The notes beneath the pieces were generated by a model that was not told the DNA's origin, ran no database searches, and saw only the letters and a list, made by a program, of their open reading frames with translations. Shown piece after piece: positions 54,851-63,874 of a DNA stretch of 64,000 nt. The stretch is from Agrobacterium sp. AGB01 (lineage in GTDB: Bacteria > Pseudomonadota > Alphaproteobacteria > Rhizobiales > Rhizobiaceae), in contig NZ_JACVAB010000004.1 of assembly GCF_014851585.1 (NCBI RefSeq), forward strand, positions 372,001-436,000, read 5' to 3'. Position 1 is the first letter of the stretch; each line of letters opens with the position of its first letter. The position numbers and the translations under genes were made by a program.

Positions 54851-56020
54851 TTAGATGTCGATCCCGACCCAAGACGTTGTCTGGCTGGATCGCACTGCCG
54901 CATCAATGAACGCAAGCCCTGCTAGGCCGTCGTCAATACCGGGGAAGATCGCCTCCCCAGACGATGTATTCCCCTCCCTCTTTGCTATGATAGCATCTGC
55001 GGCTTCACGGTAGATCGTCGCAAACCCTTCCAGATATCCTTCCGGGTGGCCAGATGGCACGCGGCTGACGCGGTTGGCGGCAGGGCCTGCCCCGGCGCCA
55101 TTGCGTGTAATCAGCCGCTTCGGTTCGCCATAGGGCGTGAACCACAATTCGTCTGGCACGCGGTGGTGCCATTCAAGCCCGCCCTTGTCGCCGTAGACAC
55201 GCAGCGAAAGTGCATTTTCGTTGCCAACGGCAATCTGGCTGGCCCACAGCATACCCTTGGCACCACTGGCGTATCGCAACAGGATATTGGCGCTGTCATC
55301 CAGTTGCCGTCCGGGCACGAAGGATGTCAGATCAGCATAGATGCTCTCGGGAATTTCACCGGTGACGAATGCGGCAGCGTTAAAAGCATGTGTGCCAATA
55401 TCGCCAATCGCGCCGCCCGCGCCAGAACGGCTGGGGTCCGTGCGCCATTCAGCACCCTTGACGCCAGTTGTTTCTACGGCCTCCGTCAACCAGTCCTGCG
55501 CATATTCCGCCTGAACGTGACGCAACTTGCCGATGGCGCCGTTGGCAATCATTTCTCGCATCTGACGCAACATGGCATAACCGGTGTAGTTATGCGTCAG
55601 AATAAACAAATTGTCGGACGCCTTGACGATTTCGGCCAGCTTCTTGGCTTCCTCGATCGTCGCAGTCACCGGCTTGTCGCAGATGACATGGACGCCCTTT
55701 TCCAGGAAAAGCTTGGAGGGGGCAAAATGCAGATGATTTGGTGTCACAATGGCGACGGCTTCGATACCATCGGCGCGCGCCGCTTCAGCCACAGCCATAT
55801 CTTCAAACGAAGCATAGGAGCGATCTGCTTCAATACCGAGCATCACGGCCGAGGCGTTGGCGCGGGCAGGATCGGATGAGAGCGCCCCGGCCACCAGCTC
55901 ATAACGGTCGTCAAGTCGCGCTGCGATACGGTGAACCGCGCCGATAAATGCACCTTGACCGCCGCCGACCATACCGAGACGAATACGACGGCTGTCGAAT
56001 TTTTTTGTGCCTACTGACAT
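54851..56020 (-). CDS. Gfo/Idh/MocA family oxidoreductase
   Basis: A 389-residue NAD(P)-dependent dehydrogenase. The N-terminal nucleotide fold begins RLGMVGGGQGAFIGAVHRIAARLDD, and the EKP-like catalytic motif reads VICDKPVTATIEEAKKL (KP conserved). AAAGGT 7 nt before the ATG at 56020 supports this start over a GTG at 56035 that overlaps the isomerase. Family members oxidise sugars, inositols or sugar acids. It is the last gene of the ribose-type transport operon. Confidence 0.9.
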   Translation of the reverse strand: MSVGTKKFDSRRIRLGMVGGGQGAFIGAVHRIAARLDDRYELVAGALSSDPARANASAVMLGIEADRSYASFEDMAVAEAARADGIEAVAIVTPNHLHFAPSKLFLEKGVHVICDKPVTATIEEAKKLAEIVKASDNLFILTHNYTGYAMLRQMREMIANGAIGKLRHVQAEYAQDWLTEAVETTGVKGAEWRTDPSRSGAGGAIGDIGTHAFNAAAFVTGEIPESIYADLTSFVPGRQLDDSANILLRYASGAKGMLWASQIAVGNENALSLRVYGDKGGLEWHHRVPDELWFTPYGEPKRLITRNGAGAGPAANRVSRVPSGHPEGYLEGFATIYREAADAIIAKREGNTSSGEAIFPGIDDGLAGLAFIDAAVRSSQTTSWVGIDI

Positions 56021-56031
56021 GGGATTACCTT

Positions 56032-57087
56032 TCACAGACCAAGGATGCGACGGTTGGCGGCTTCATCCACCCCGCTTTTGGCAAAATCGTCAAATGCCCG
56101 CTCGGTCACGCGAATGATGTGGTTTTGAATGAAGTCTGCCCCTTCGCGCGCACCATCTTCCGGGTGCTTGAGGGCACACTCCCATTCCAGAACCGCCCAT
56201 CCGTCGAAGTTATATTGGGTGAGCTTGGAAAACACTGCACCGAAATCGACATGCCCGTCGCCCAGCGAACGAAACCGGCCCGGGCGGTCAACCCAGCCCT
56301 GATAGCCGCCATAAACTCCGGATCGGCCGGTCGGATTGAACTCGGCATCCTTGACGTGGAAGGCGCGGATACGCTCGTGATAGATATCGATGAAATCCAG
56401 ATAGTTCATCGCCTGAAGCACGAAGTGGGACGGATCGTAGAGGATGTTGGCCCGTGCGTGATTGCCTGTCGCTTCCAGAAAACGCTCGAAGGTCACGCCG
56501 TCATGCAGGTCTTCACCGGGATGCAGCTCATAGCAGAGATCAACGCCGTTCTCATCGAACGTATCGAGAATAGGTTTCCAGCGATTGGCAAGCTCGGCAA
56601 AGGCCATTTCAACGAGGCCAGTCGGACGTTGCGGCCATGGATATACAAACGGCCATGCCAGCGCACCGGAAAAGGTCGCATGGCTTGAAAGACCGAGATG
56701 CTGCGAGGCTTTCGCCGCATATTTCAACTGATTGACGGCCCATTCCTGCCGTGCCTGCGGTTTTCCGCGCAATTCAGCCGGCGCAAAACCATCAAACAAC
56801 TCGTCATAGGCAGGATGAACCGCGACAAGCTGGCCCTGAATATGAGTGGAAAGCTCGGTGATTTCGACACCAAGTTCGGCAAGGCGACCTTTGACATCGT
56901 CGCAATAGGCCTTGGAAGCCGCAGCTTTTTCCAGATCGAAGAGTTTTGGATCTGTCGGCACCTGAATGCCCTTGTAGCCGAGCGAAGCTGCCCATTGGCC
57001 GAGATTGTCGAGCGTGTCGAAGGGGGCTTCGTCTCCAACAAATTGCGCGAGGAAAATCGCCGGGCCTTTGATCGTCTTCATATCCAT
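56032..57087 (-). CDS. Sugar phosphate isomerase/epimerase family protein
   Basis: A 351-residue TIM-barrel protein of the xylose isomerase-like/AP-endonuclease-2 family. Metal-site segments are visible: ELHPGEDLHDG, YDPSHFVLQAM, and the HVKDAE stretch. AAGGAG precedes the start. Members isomerise or epimerise sugars and inositol derivatives. It pairs with the Gfo/Idh dehydrogenase, as in inositol-type or rare-sugar catabolic operons. Confidence 0.9.
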   Translation of the reverse strand: MDMKTIKGPAIFLAQFVGDEAPFDTLDNLGQWAASLGYKGIQVPTDPKLFDLEKAAASKAYCDDVKGRLAELGVEITELSTHIQGQLVAVHPAYDELFDGFAPAELRGKPQARQEWAVNQLKYAAKASQHLGLSSHATFSGALAWPFVYPWPQRPTGLVEMAFAELANRWKPILDTFDENGVDLCYELHPGEDLHDGVTFERFLEATGNHARANILYDPSHFVLQAMNYLDFIDIYHERIRAFHVKDAEFNPTGRSGVYGGYQGWVDRPGRFRSLGDGHVDFGAVFSKLTQYNFDGWAVLEWECALKHPEDGAREGADFIQNHIIRVTERAFDDFAKSGVDEAANRRILGL

Positions 57088-57121
57088 ACTCTCCTTGCAT
57101 TCACAATTTCAGGTATCGCAG

Positions 57122-58144
57122 CTAAGGCTGCCGCGGTCGGCAGCGCGCCACCGAGCCGCGCACCACCAGTTCTGTGTCCATTACGATTGTCTCGGCTGTC
57201 CGTTTGCCGTTCAGCCGCTCAACCATCAGCGCCATGGCTTTGCGACCCATTTCCTGACGAGGTTGGCGCACCGTTGTCAGCGGTGGTTCGAACGCATTGG
57301 CGAAGATGATGTCGTCGAAACCGGTGACCGATACGTCACCCGGCACCGACAGGCCACGCGCCCGCAATTCGCTGATCGCACCAATCGCCATCTGGTCGCT
57401 CGATGCGAAGATGGCTGTGAAGTAAATACTGCGCTCCAGAAGGCCGGTAATTGCCTGACGGCCGCTTTCGATGCTGTAGTCACCGCTGACAAGCAAAGTC
57501 TCATCGTAATCGATCCCGGCCTCGGTGAGAGCATCGCGGTAGCCATCAAAACGCTCTTGCGCCAACGTCTCCGGGAACGGACCGGCAAGATGCACAATCT
57601 GCTTGTGCCCGGCTTCGATGAGGTGACGCATGGCATTTTTGGATGCAGCGCGGTTGTCGACCTTGACGGTTGGTAGCGCGATGCCGGCAACGGTTTCCGA
57701 GGCGATGACGATTGGCGGCAGGTTATCAACCTGATCCAAAAGCTCTCTCGGAAACTGGCCAGTCATCAGGATCAGCCCATCGGCATGTTTCTGCCGGACC
57801 ATATCGATGTGATTTGCTACCCGGCTCACATCGTTGCGGGCATCACCCATCAGAACCTTGTATCCAGCTTCGCTGGCCGCTTCTTCCACACCCTTGTAGA
57901 TTTCGAGATAAAACGGGTTGCCGATATCACGGACCAGGAGAATGACGGTGTTGTTGGATTGGCGCCGGAAACTGGCGGCCTGGGCATTGGGCACAAAGTT
58001 CGCTTGCCTCACGGCATCGAAAACCTTTTTCCGGGTTTCCGGGCGTACCTTGTCGGGTTGTTGCAGCGCGCGCGACACGGTCGCAATCGACACGCCCGCA
58101 ATGGCTGCAACTTCCCGGATATTCGAACCTTGTTCTTTGCTCAT
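57122..58144 (-). CDS. LacI family transcriptional regulator
   Basis: A 340-residue repressor with helix-turn-helix IREVAAIAGVSIATVSRALQ (residues 8-27) and a sugar sensor domain. It lies inside the operon between permease and isomerase genes. Two LacI-type operators before the operon (62719-62732 and 62741-62754) match the family consensus TGNAANCGNTTNCA, so it should repress 62684-54851. Confidence 0.92.
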   Translation of the reverse strand: MSKEQGSNIREVAAIAGVSIATVSRALQQPDKVRPETRKKVFDAVRQANFVPNAQAASFRRQSNNTVILLVRDIGNPFYLEIYKGVEEAASEAGYKVLMGDARNDVSRVANHIDMVRQKHADGLILMTGQFPRELLDQVDNLPPIVIASETVAGIALPTVKVDNRAASKNAMRHLIEAGHKQIVHLAGPFPETLAQERFDGYRDALTEAGIDYDETLLVSGDYSIESGRQAITGLLERSIYFTAIFASSDQMAIGAISELRARGLSVPGDVSVTGFDDIIFANAFEPPLTTVRQPRQEMGRKAMALMVERLNGKRTAETIVMDTELVVRGSVARCRPRQP

Positions 58145-58147
58145 CTG

Positions 58148-59116
58148 TTACACACGCAGCTGCTTTTGGCGGCCATAAAGCAGCATCAGCGCAAGTAACG
58201 TGACACCGAATATGATCTGCCGGGCCCATACATCTAAATTGAGTGTAATCAGTACGCTTTGCAGGATGGTTAGCGCAACAGCTCCGGCCATTGTTCCGAC
58301 ATATCCACCGGCGCCGCCCGCCAGTGATGTGCCGCCAATGACAACGGCGATGATCGATGGCAGGACATATTGATCGCCCACCGAAATGAAGGACGTGCCG
58401 GTGTAACCGATCACGCAGACCCCGGTCAGCCCTGCAAACAGACCGGACAGGCCGTAGAGCAGCGTGCGGATCAGGGAAACCGGCAGGCCGACCAAAGTCG
58501 CTGCGCGTTCGTTTGAACCGATAGCGTAAATGGCAAATCCAAACGCCGTTCTGCGCAGCATGAACAGCATGATCGCCGCAATGCCCAACCAGACGAAAAG
58601 CACGCCAGGAATGCCGAACATCAGCGGACGGTTGATGAAACCGGCCAGCAGCGGCGCTGCCGCACCCGATGGCACGCCCTGCGAATACACCACAAGTCCG
58701 CCCTGGATCACCGCCGTCATGCCAAGTGTCATGACCAGTGGAGGAATACGCACGAAGGTAATGCCGATGCCGTTGATGAGGCCGATCAGGAACGGAATGC
58801 CGCCAGCGACCAGAATGGCGAGCGGAATACCGGCATTCTGGCCGTTCATCATATTGCCAGCTAGGACAGCGCCCAGCGAGATCATGGCGCCGACTGAAAG
58901 GTCGATGCCCTCACGTCCGCCGAGGATAACGAGGTTCTGGCCTGCCGCGACGATGCCGAGAATGGCGGCAATGGTCAGCAAACGAACGATCTGCGAGCCC
59001 TGCGCGAATCCCGGCGACAAGAATTCGCCAACCAGCAAAAGGAAAACAGATGCGCCAATGGCAATGGTCAAGGGATCGGTGAGCAGAGTTTTGATTTGCA
59101 AGCCCGGATTGGTCAT
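58148..59116 (-). CDS. Ribose-type ABC transporter permease (RbsC-like), second
   Basis: A 322-residue inner-membrane permease with about 8-10 hydrophobic segments. Family landmarks: GREGIDLSVGAMISLGAVLAG and the C-terminal GGTSLAGGAGGYVGTMAGAVAL. It pairs with the 59118 permease. The stop is 4 bp from the LacI gene start. Confidence 0.91.
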   Translation of the reverse strand: MTNPGLQIKTLLTDPLTIAIGASVFLLLVGEFLSPGFAQGSQIVRLLTIAAILGIVAAGQNLVILGGREGIDLSVGAMISLGAVLAGNMMNGQNAGIPLAILVAGGIPFLIGLINGIGITFVRIPPLVMTLGMTAVIQGGLVVYSQGVPSGAAAPLLAGFINRPLMFGIPGVLFVWLGIAAIMLFMLRRTAFGFAIYAIGSNERAATLVGLPVSLIRTLLYGLSGLFAGLTGVCVIGYTGTSFISVGDQYVLPSIIAVVIGGTSLAGGAGGYVGTMAGAVALTILQSVLITLNLDVWARQIIFGVTLLALMLLYGRQKQLRV

Positions 59117-59117
59117 A

Positions 59118-60062
59118 TCAACGCCTCGTCACCAGAACGCCACCGGCAAGCGCCGTCAGCACAATCAAACCCTGCACCAATGTCTGGTACTCGAAGGGCA
59201 GGCCCGCAAAGAAAATCACATTGCCGATCATGCCAAGCACCAGCGCGCCAGCAATCGACCCGGTCGAACTACCAAACCCGCCAGAAAGCGCCGTACCGCC
59301 CAAAACCACTGCCGAAATGGACGACAGCGCCAGACTTGCGCCCAGCAATGGGTCGCCTGATGCGGTTTCACCGGTCAGGCAGAGCGCCGCCAGCGCCGAA
59401 AACAGACCGGAGATCATGTAAGCACCGACGCGAATGCCGGAAAGACGAAGACCAGTCTGAAAGGCACCGGTGCGATTACCGCCGACCGCCAACAGATGCA
59501 CATGAAACGGAATACGCGACACGATCAGTGTGAAGGCAATACCGGCAAACAGAACCCACACCACAAATGGCAAGCCGATGAAGCTGCCGGAATAGGTTTG
59601 CCAATAGGCTTCAGGGACGGGAAGACCAGCCTGTGGTAACACCCAGATAGCAAGTCCGGCAAAAATGATGCCCGTGGCAAAGGTCGTGACAATCGGCTGG
59701 AAGCGCAGACCGGAAATGAACAGGCCATTGACCAGTCCGCACATCAGACCAACGACGCAACCTGCCGCCATTCCTGCAAACACAGCACCGGCTGACCCGC
59801 CAAGCGCCGCAACCACGCTGACCGTAACAACATTGGCAAGTGCCACGATGCTACCCACCGACAAATCGATGTCGCCAGCCAGAATGACATAGGTCTGGCC
59901 GATGGCAACGAGGATGAGCGGAAGAAATGTCGTCAAGTTGGATTGCAACACCGACGGCTGAATGAAGGACGGCTGCAAAAACGTGTTGACCGCAACAAGA
60001 ATAGCAAGAACGACAAGCGTTATAATCCAGGGTTGCTTGCGTAAGATACCGGACGAACTCAT
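59118..60062 (-). CDS. Ribose-type ABC transporter permease (RbsC-like), first
   Basis: A 314-residue permease with LAGDIDLSVGSIVALANVVTV and the C-terminal GGTALSGGFGSSTGSIAGAL segment. It overlaps the ATPase by 4 bp and is 1 bp from the next permease. Paired permeases of this kind form the channel of a monosaccharide importer. Confidence 0.91.
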   Translation of the reverse strand: MSSSGILRKQPWIITLVVLAILVAVNTFLQPSFIQPSVLQSNLTTFLPLILVAIGQTYVILAGDIDLSVGSIVALANVVTVSVVAALGGSAGAVFAGMAAGCVVGLMCGLVNGLFISGLRFQPIVTTFATGIIFAGLAIWVLPQAGLPVPEAYWQTYSGSFIGLPFVVWVLFAGIAFTLIVSRIPFHVHLLAVGGNRTGAFQTGLRLSGIRVGAYMISGLFSALAALCLTGETASGDPLLGASLALSSISAVVLGGTALSGGFGSSTGSIAGALVLGMIGNVIFFAGLPFEYQTLVQGLIVLTALAGGVLVTRR

Positions 60063-61552
60063 GCGGCGTCTCCATAGGCGGCGCGTGTCATGTTGATGGG
60101 GTTCATGTCTGCTCCGGTCAGTTCTGCCGAAATACGACCGCCGTTGAACACCAGAATACGGTCGGCATATTCGAGAATTTCTGCGTCCTCGGACGAGTAG
60201 AAAAGGATGGTCGCACCGGCATCGGCCTGCTGGCGCATCAAGGCAAAAAGGTCTGCCTTGGCGCCAAGATCGATGCCCTTGGTCGGATCATCCAGCAACA
60301 ACAGCTTAGGTGCGGTGGCCAGCCAGCGGGAAATGAATATCTTCTGCTGATTGCCGCCGGAAAGCGTGCCGATCGGCATATCCATGCCGGCAAACTTCGT
60401 TTTCATATCGTCAGCAACTTTCTGCACACGCGGTTTCAGCGAGGCAGGGCGGATCAGCTTTTTCTTTTCGCGCACCATCAAAGCGGCGACGAGATTTTCA
60501 AAAATCGAACGCCCCTGAAGGGAGGCGTCACGGCCACGGTCTCCAGAGACATAGGCGAAACCGTTATGGACGGCCTGTGCCGGCTTGGCGATGGTCACCT
60601 TCTGGCCAGCAAACTGCACATCCCCGGATGTAAAGGGATTGGCACCGAACAGGCCTTTCAAGAGGGCCGATTGACCTTGCCCCTGCAGACCAGCCAGACC
60701 GAGGATTTCACCCGGATAGGCTTCAAGTGTGACACCACGCACGCCCGTGCTGGTAGCATCTTCGACCTTCAGGCTGGCTGGAGCGGCCAAACGTCCCTGC
60801 TGGCGAGCCGGTGCGGCGCGAACATCGCCGACCATGTCATGCACGACGGCCTCACGGGTGGTCGTGGAGGTATCGAGTTCAGAGATCGTCGCGCCGTTTC
60901 TCATCACGGTGATGCGGTCACAAACGGCAAATACTTCGTCAAGACGGTGGGAAATCATGATGGTGGAGACACCATCGACCTTCTTGGCCCTGAGAATTTC
61001 AAAGAAACGCTGTGACTGGCGGCCGTCAAGTGCTGCCGTTGCCTCATCCATGATCATCAGGCTGGCGTTCTGCGCAAAAACTTTAAGAATTTCGACAAGC
61101 TGGCGCTGATCCGGCGGTAAGTTGCCGACAATCGCATCCGGCTCAAGCCCTTCGCCGGCAACACCCTCAAACAGTGCAATCAACTTGCGCGCCTCGGCGA
61201 TCAGGGCCTTGCGATCGACAAACACGCCGCGCTTCGGCTCTCGCCCGAGAAAGATGTTGTCGGCCACGGACAATTGCGGGATCAGGCTCAACTCCTGATA
61301 AAAAAGCGCAATTCCTGCATTTTCGGCGTCACGCGGGCTTTTGAAGTGTACTTCGCTGCCGTTGAACTTGATGGCACCACTGGTCGGGGCTACTGCACCC
61401 GCCACAATCTTGCATAGCGTGCTCTTGCCGCAACCATTAGCGCCGAGCAGCGCGTGGATTTCACCACGGCCGACCGTCAGCTTACCGGCTGTCAGGGCAC
61501 GCACGGCACCAAAATTCTTCGTTATGCCGGCCGCTTCCAAAGCGTTCGCCAT
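60059..61552 (-). CDS. Ribose-type ABC transporter ATPase (RbsA-like)
   Basis: A 497-residue tandem ABC ATPase from MANALEAAGITKNFGAVRAL. The first half has Walker A GANGCGKST, the second a diverged nucleotide site (GLQGQGQSALLKGLFG), as is usual in RbsA/MglA, with the signature LSGGNQQKIFISRWLA. GAGACATGCG before 61552 sets the start; the longer frame to 61660 lies in the gap behind the binding-protein gene. Confidence 0.92.
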   Translation of the reverse strand: MANALEAAGITKNFGAVRALTAGKLTVGRGEIHALLGANGCGKSTLCKIVAGAVAPTSGAIKFNGSEVHFKSPRDAENAGIALFYQELSLIPQLSVADNIFLGREPKRGVFVDRKALIAEARKLIALFEGVAGEGLEPDAIVGNLPPDQRQLVEILKVFAQNASLMIMDEATAALDGRQSQRFFEILRAKKVDGVSTIMISHRLDEVFAVCDRITVMRNGATISELDTSTTTREAVVHDMVGDVRAAPARQQGRLAAPASLKVEDATSTGVRGVTLEAYPGEILGLAGLQGQGQSALLKGLFGANPFTSGDVQFAGQKVTIAKPAQAVHNGFAYVSGDRGRDASLQGRSIFENLVAALMVREKKKLIRPASLKPRVQKVADDMKTKFAGMDMPIGTLSGGNQQKIFISRWLATAPKLLLLDDPTKGIDLGAKADLFALMRQQADAGATILFYSSEDAEILEYADRILVFNGGRISAELTGADMNPINMTRAAYGDAA

Positions 61553-61661
61553 CGCATGTCTCCGAATTGTACTTGTCATTGGCGGACATGGGAAAACACA
61601 CATGGTCCGCATTCGAATAGTGAAATTCGGGCTGGCGATAACCACCAGCCCGAAGGCCATT

Positions 61662-62684
61662 TTATTTGAAGAACTCGCCAGCCTGTTCAGGCGTCACGGT
61701 TGCAGTCACAGACCAGTAGCCTGGCTTGCCGTCTGCAGCCTTGATGTTGTCCGCCAGGTTTTCGTTGTTCACGAAGGGGATCGGAATGTAGATGGCGTTG
61801 CCATACGTACCGCCAAAAACACCGTCCTTGAATTCCTTGCCCTGCAGCTTCAGCACAGCAACGTTCAGTGCGCTGGCCATAACGCCGGGAGGGTTGACCG
61901 AAGCACCGGAATTGAACTTTTCGGCTTCCCAGCGGGTCATGAAGTCCTTGCGGATTTCACCCGTCGCAGCAATGTCCTTTGCCTTGCCGGCGGCTTCGAT
62001 TGCGCGCCATGCACCATCAGCCATGCCGTCCTGAACCCAGACGCCGCTGATATCAGGGTAGGTTGCGAGAAGGTTCTGCATGGCCTGCTGGCCCTGCGCC
62101 TGGTCCCAGCTGGCATTGGCTTCATTCAGAACCTTGATGTCAGGATACTTGGCGAACACTTCGCGGTAACCGGCGACGCGGGCTTCGTTGGCAGGGTTGC
62201 CTGCAATGCCGTTGATCGCAACAACGCTGCCCTTGCCTTGCAATGTATCTGCAAGCCACTGCGCGGACTGTGCAGCCCATGCCTTCTGGTCGATACCGAC
62301 ATAGATGGCATCCTTGGAGGACACTTCCGCATCTGTCGCGATAACGAGGATGTTGCGTGCCTTGGCCTGCGCAAAGATCGGGTCAAAAGCAGTCGGACTA
62401 CCCGGATTGATCAGGATCGCATCAACGCCCTGGTTCATGAAGTTCCTGATATGGCCAATCTGTCCCTGCACATCGACATTGCCGCTCTGGACAACAACCT
62501 CGACCTTGACGCCCTTATCGCCCCAAGCCTTTGCAGCAGCCTGAGCCTCTTCGATCATCTGCGTGCGCCACTCACTGCCGACAAACGAGTTGGAAAGACC
62601 GATCTTGAAGCTCTGCTCCTGAGCGTACACGGACGTACCGGCCGCAAGCACCATCGCAGCGGCAGCCATCAAATGTCTAAACAT
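61662..62684 (-). CDS. Sugar ABC transporter substrate-binding protein (RbsB type)
   Basis: A 340-residue periplasmic protein from MFRHLMAAAAM with a signal peptide ending near VYAQEQ. The fold pattern is that of pentose/hexose-binding RbsB-type proteins (IGLSNSFVGSEWRTQM; VQDGMADGAWRAIEAAG). GGAGGAGC before the ATG decides the start. First gene of the operon with two LacI operators upstream. The ligand is probably a pentose, hexose or cyclitol. Confidence 0.92.
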   Translation of the reverse strand: MFRHLMAAAAMVLAAGTSVYAQEQSFKIGLSNSFVGSEWRTQMIEEAQAAAKAWGDKGVKVEVVVQSGNVDVQGQIGHIRNFMNQGVDAILINPGSPTAFDPIFAQAKARNILVIATDAEVSSKDAIYVGIDQKAWAAQSAQWLADTLQGKGSVVAINGIAGNPANEARVAGYREVFAKYPDIKVLNEANASWDQAQGQQAMQNLLATYPDISGVWVQDGMADGAWRAIEAAGKAKDIAATGEIRKDFMTRWEAEKFNSGASVNPPGVMASALNVAVLKLQGKEFKDGVFGGTYGNAIYIPIPFVNNENLADNIKAADGKPGYWSVTATVTPEQAGEFFK

Positions 62685-62718
62685 GAAATTTTGCTCCTCC
62701 AAGCACGGATATACACTA

Positions 62719-62754
62719 TGAAACCGTTTACATCGATGAATGTAACCGGTTTCA
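62719..62754. promoter_or_regulatory. Two LacI-type operators
   Basis: TGAAACCGTTTACA (62719-62732) and TGTAACCGGTTTCA (62741-62754) both fit TGNAANCGNTTNCA and are near inverted copies of each other, 8 bp apart. They lie 35-70 bp before the binding-protein start. Confidence 0.75.
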
Positions 62755-62965
62755 CGACCGAGTCAATCCTATTACGCCTGTTTTGTTGTCGCTGGGGCTA
62801 GAGGCTAAAAGATGAAATAAAGCAGCCTGTTCAGAGAATAGGCGCGGCAAATTTGATGTGCGTAGTTGTAGCGAGGCGTGATTTTACGGCAGCCATACGT
62901 TATGCGTAGGCGCGCAACATCCCGGCATTGAACCGTAGTGTCAGTGACTGACAATTCAGTAAAAG

Positions 62966-63010
62966 CGGAGTGTCCTTTCATTGCTGATACAGCATTGAAA
63001 GGACACTCCG
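62966..63010 (-). terminator. Long hairpin after the GntR gene
   Basis: A 15-bp perfect stem (CGGAGTGTCCTTTCA, 62966-62980, with its complement 62996-63010), one T-T mismatch, then 5 more bp (TGCTG/CAGCA) and loop ATA. On the minus strand CTTTTACTG follows. It is the strongest hairpin of the window and lies 51 bp past the GntR stop. Confidence 0.6.
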
Positions 63011-63061
63011 ATAACGATCCGTCGTGACGACGAGAAGACGATTGTATTGTTTGGGGACGCC

Positions 63062-63751
63062 TCAGCTGTCCACTAAGGCCGCCTGCTGCTGTTCACCCAG
63101 TAACTTCAGAGCAACAATGGACGCGTTCTTGACGTGTTGCGAGGCGTACTTCCGTGCGGCGTCGGCATCGCGTGACTGTAAAGCCTTCGTGAGTGCATCG
63201 ATTTCTGCAAGGCTCTGGGAAATACGTTCGGGATGCATAAGAGACGTTGCGCGCAGAATATTGATGCGAGAAAACAGGCTCTGCAATACTTCGCGCACCA
63301 ATGTGTTGCCACAGCGCCCGAGCATGATCGAATAAAGACGGCTTTTGGCTTCAAGCACCTCGGCCGTTTCGCCAGCAAGTGCGTGGCCGCGCAGAACCGC
63401 CGCTTCACGGCCAAAGGCATTCAAGTCTTCATCCGTGCCACGCGTTGCAAATTCCTGGGCAGCAAAACCTTCCAGCAATTCACGAAGCGCGTAAATTTCG
63501 CCGGCTTCTTCAAGCGAAATGCTGGCGACAACTGGCCCCTTGTGGGGGACGATTTCCACCAGCTTTTCGGCTTCGAGCTTGCGCAGTGCCTCCCGCAGAG
63601 AAGTCCGGCTGACGCCAAGCTCCTCGCACAATTCACGCTCAACGAGGCGGCTGCCCGGAGCATAACGACCCGAGGTGATACCGTCCCGTACGGCGTTTTC
63701 TATCTGCCGGCGGAGCGTATCCGCTTGCAAGGCAACCCCTCGCACAACCAT
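63062..63751 (-). CDS. GntR family transcriptional regulator (FCD domain)
   Basis: A 229-residue regulator with N-terminal winged helix (LVERELCEELGVSRTSLREAL, residues 36-56) and the all-helical FCD ligand domain (residues 80-220). FadR-type members sense organic acids and usually repress an adjacent catabolic gene. The next gene on its 5' side, a cupin, lies on the same strand. Confidence 0.9.
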   Translation of the reverse strand: MVVRGVALQADTLRRQIENAVRDGITSGRYAPGSRLVERELCEELGVSRTSLREALRKLEAEKLVEIVPHKGPVVASISLEEAGEIYALRELLEGFAAQEFATRGTDEDLNAFGREAAVLRGHALAGETAEVLEAKSRLYSIMLGRCGNTLVREVLQSLFSRINILRATSLMHPERISQSLAEIDALTKALQSRDADAARKYASQHVKNASIVALKLLGEQQQAALVDS

Positions 63752-63874
63752 CAGTAATCCCTATATTACATTATGACCATCCGACATTTACATGATCCGC
63801 AGGTCTGTAACAAGTTGTGTCCGCCGACGATAAAGACCCGTAGCCTACACGTGGAATGCCGTACCGGACGGTGA

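Larger units (their letters stand above)
62685..63061. other. Intergenic region between binding-protein gene and GntR gene
   Basis: About 376 bp without a coding frame. It holds the two LacI-type operators, the promoter of the 62684 operon and the long hairpin at 62966-63010. Confidence 0.6.
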
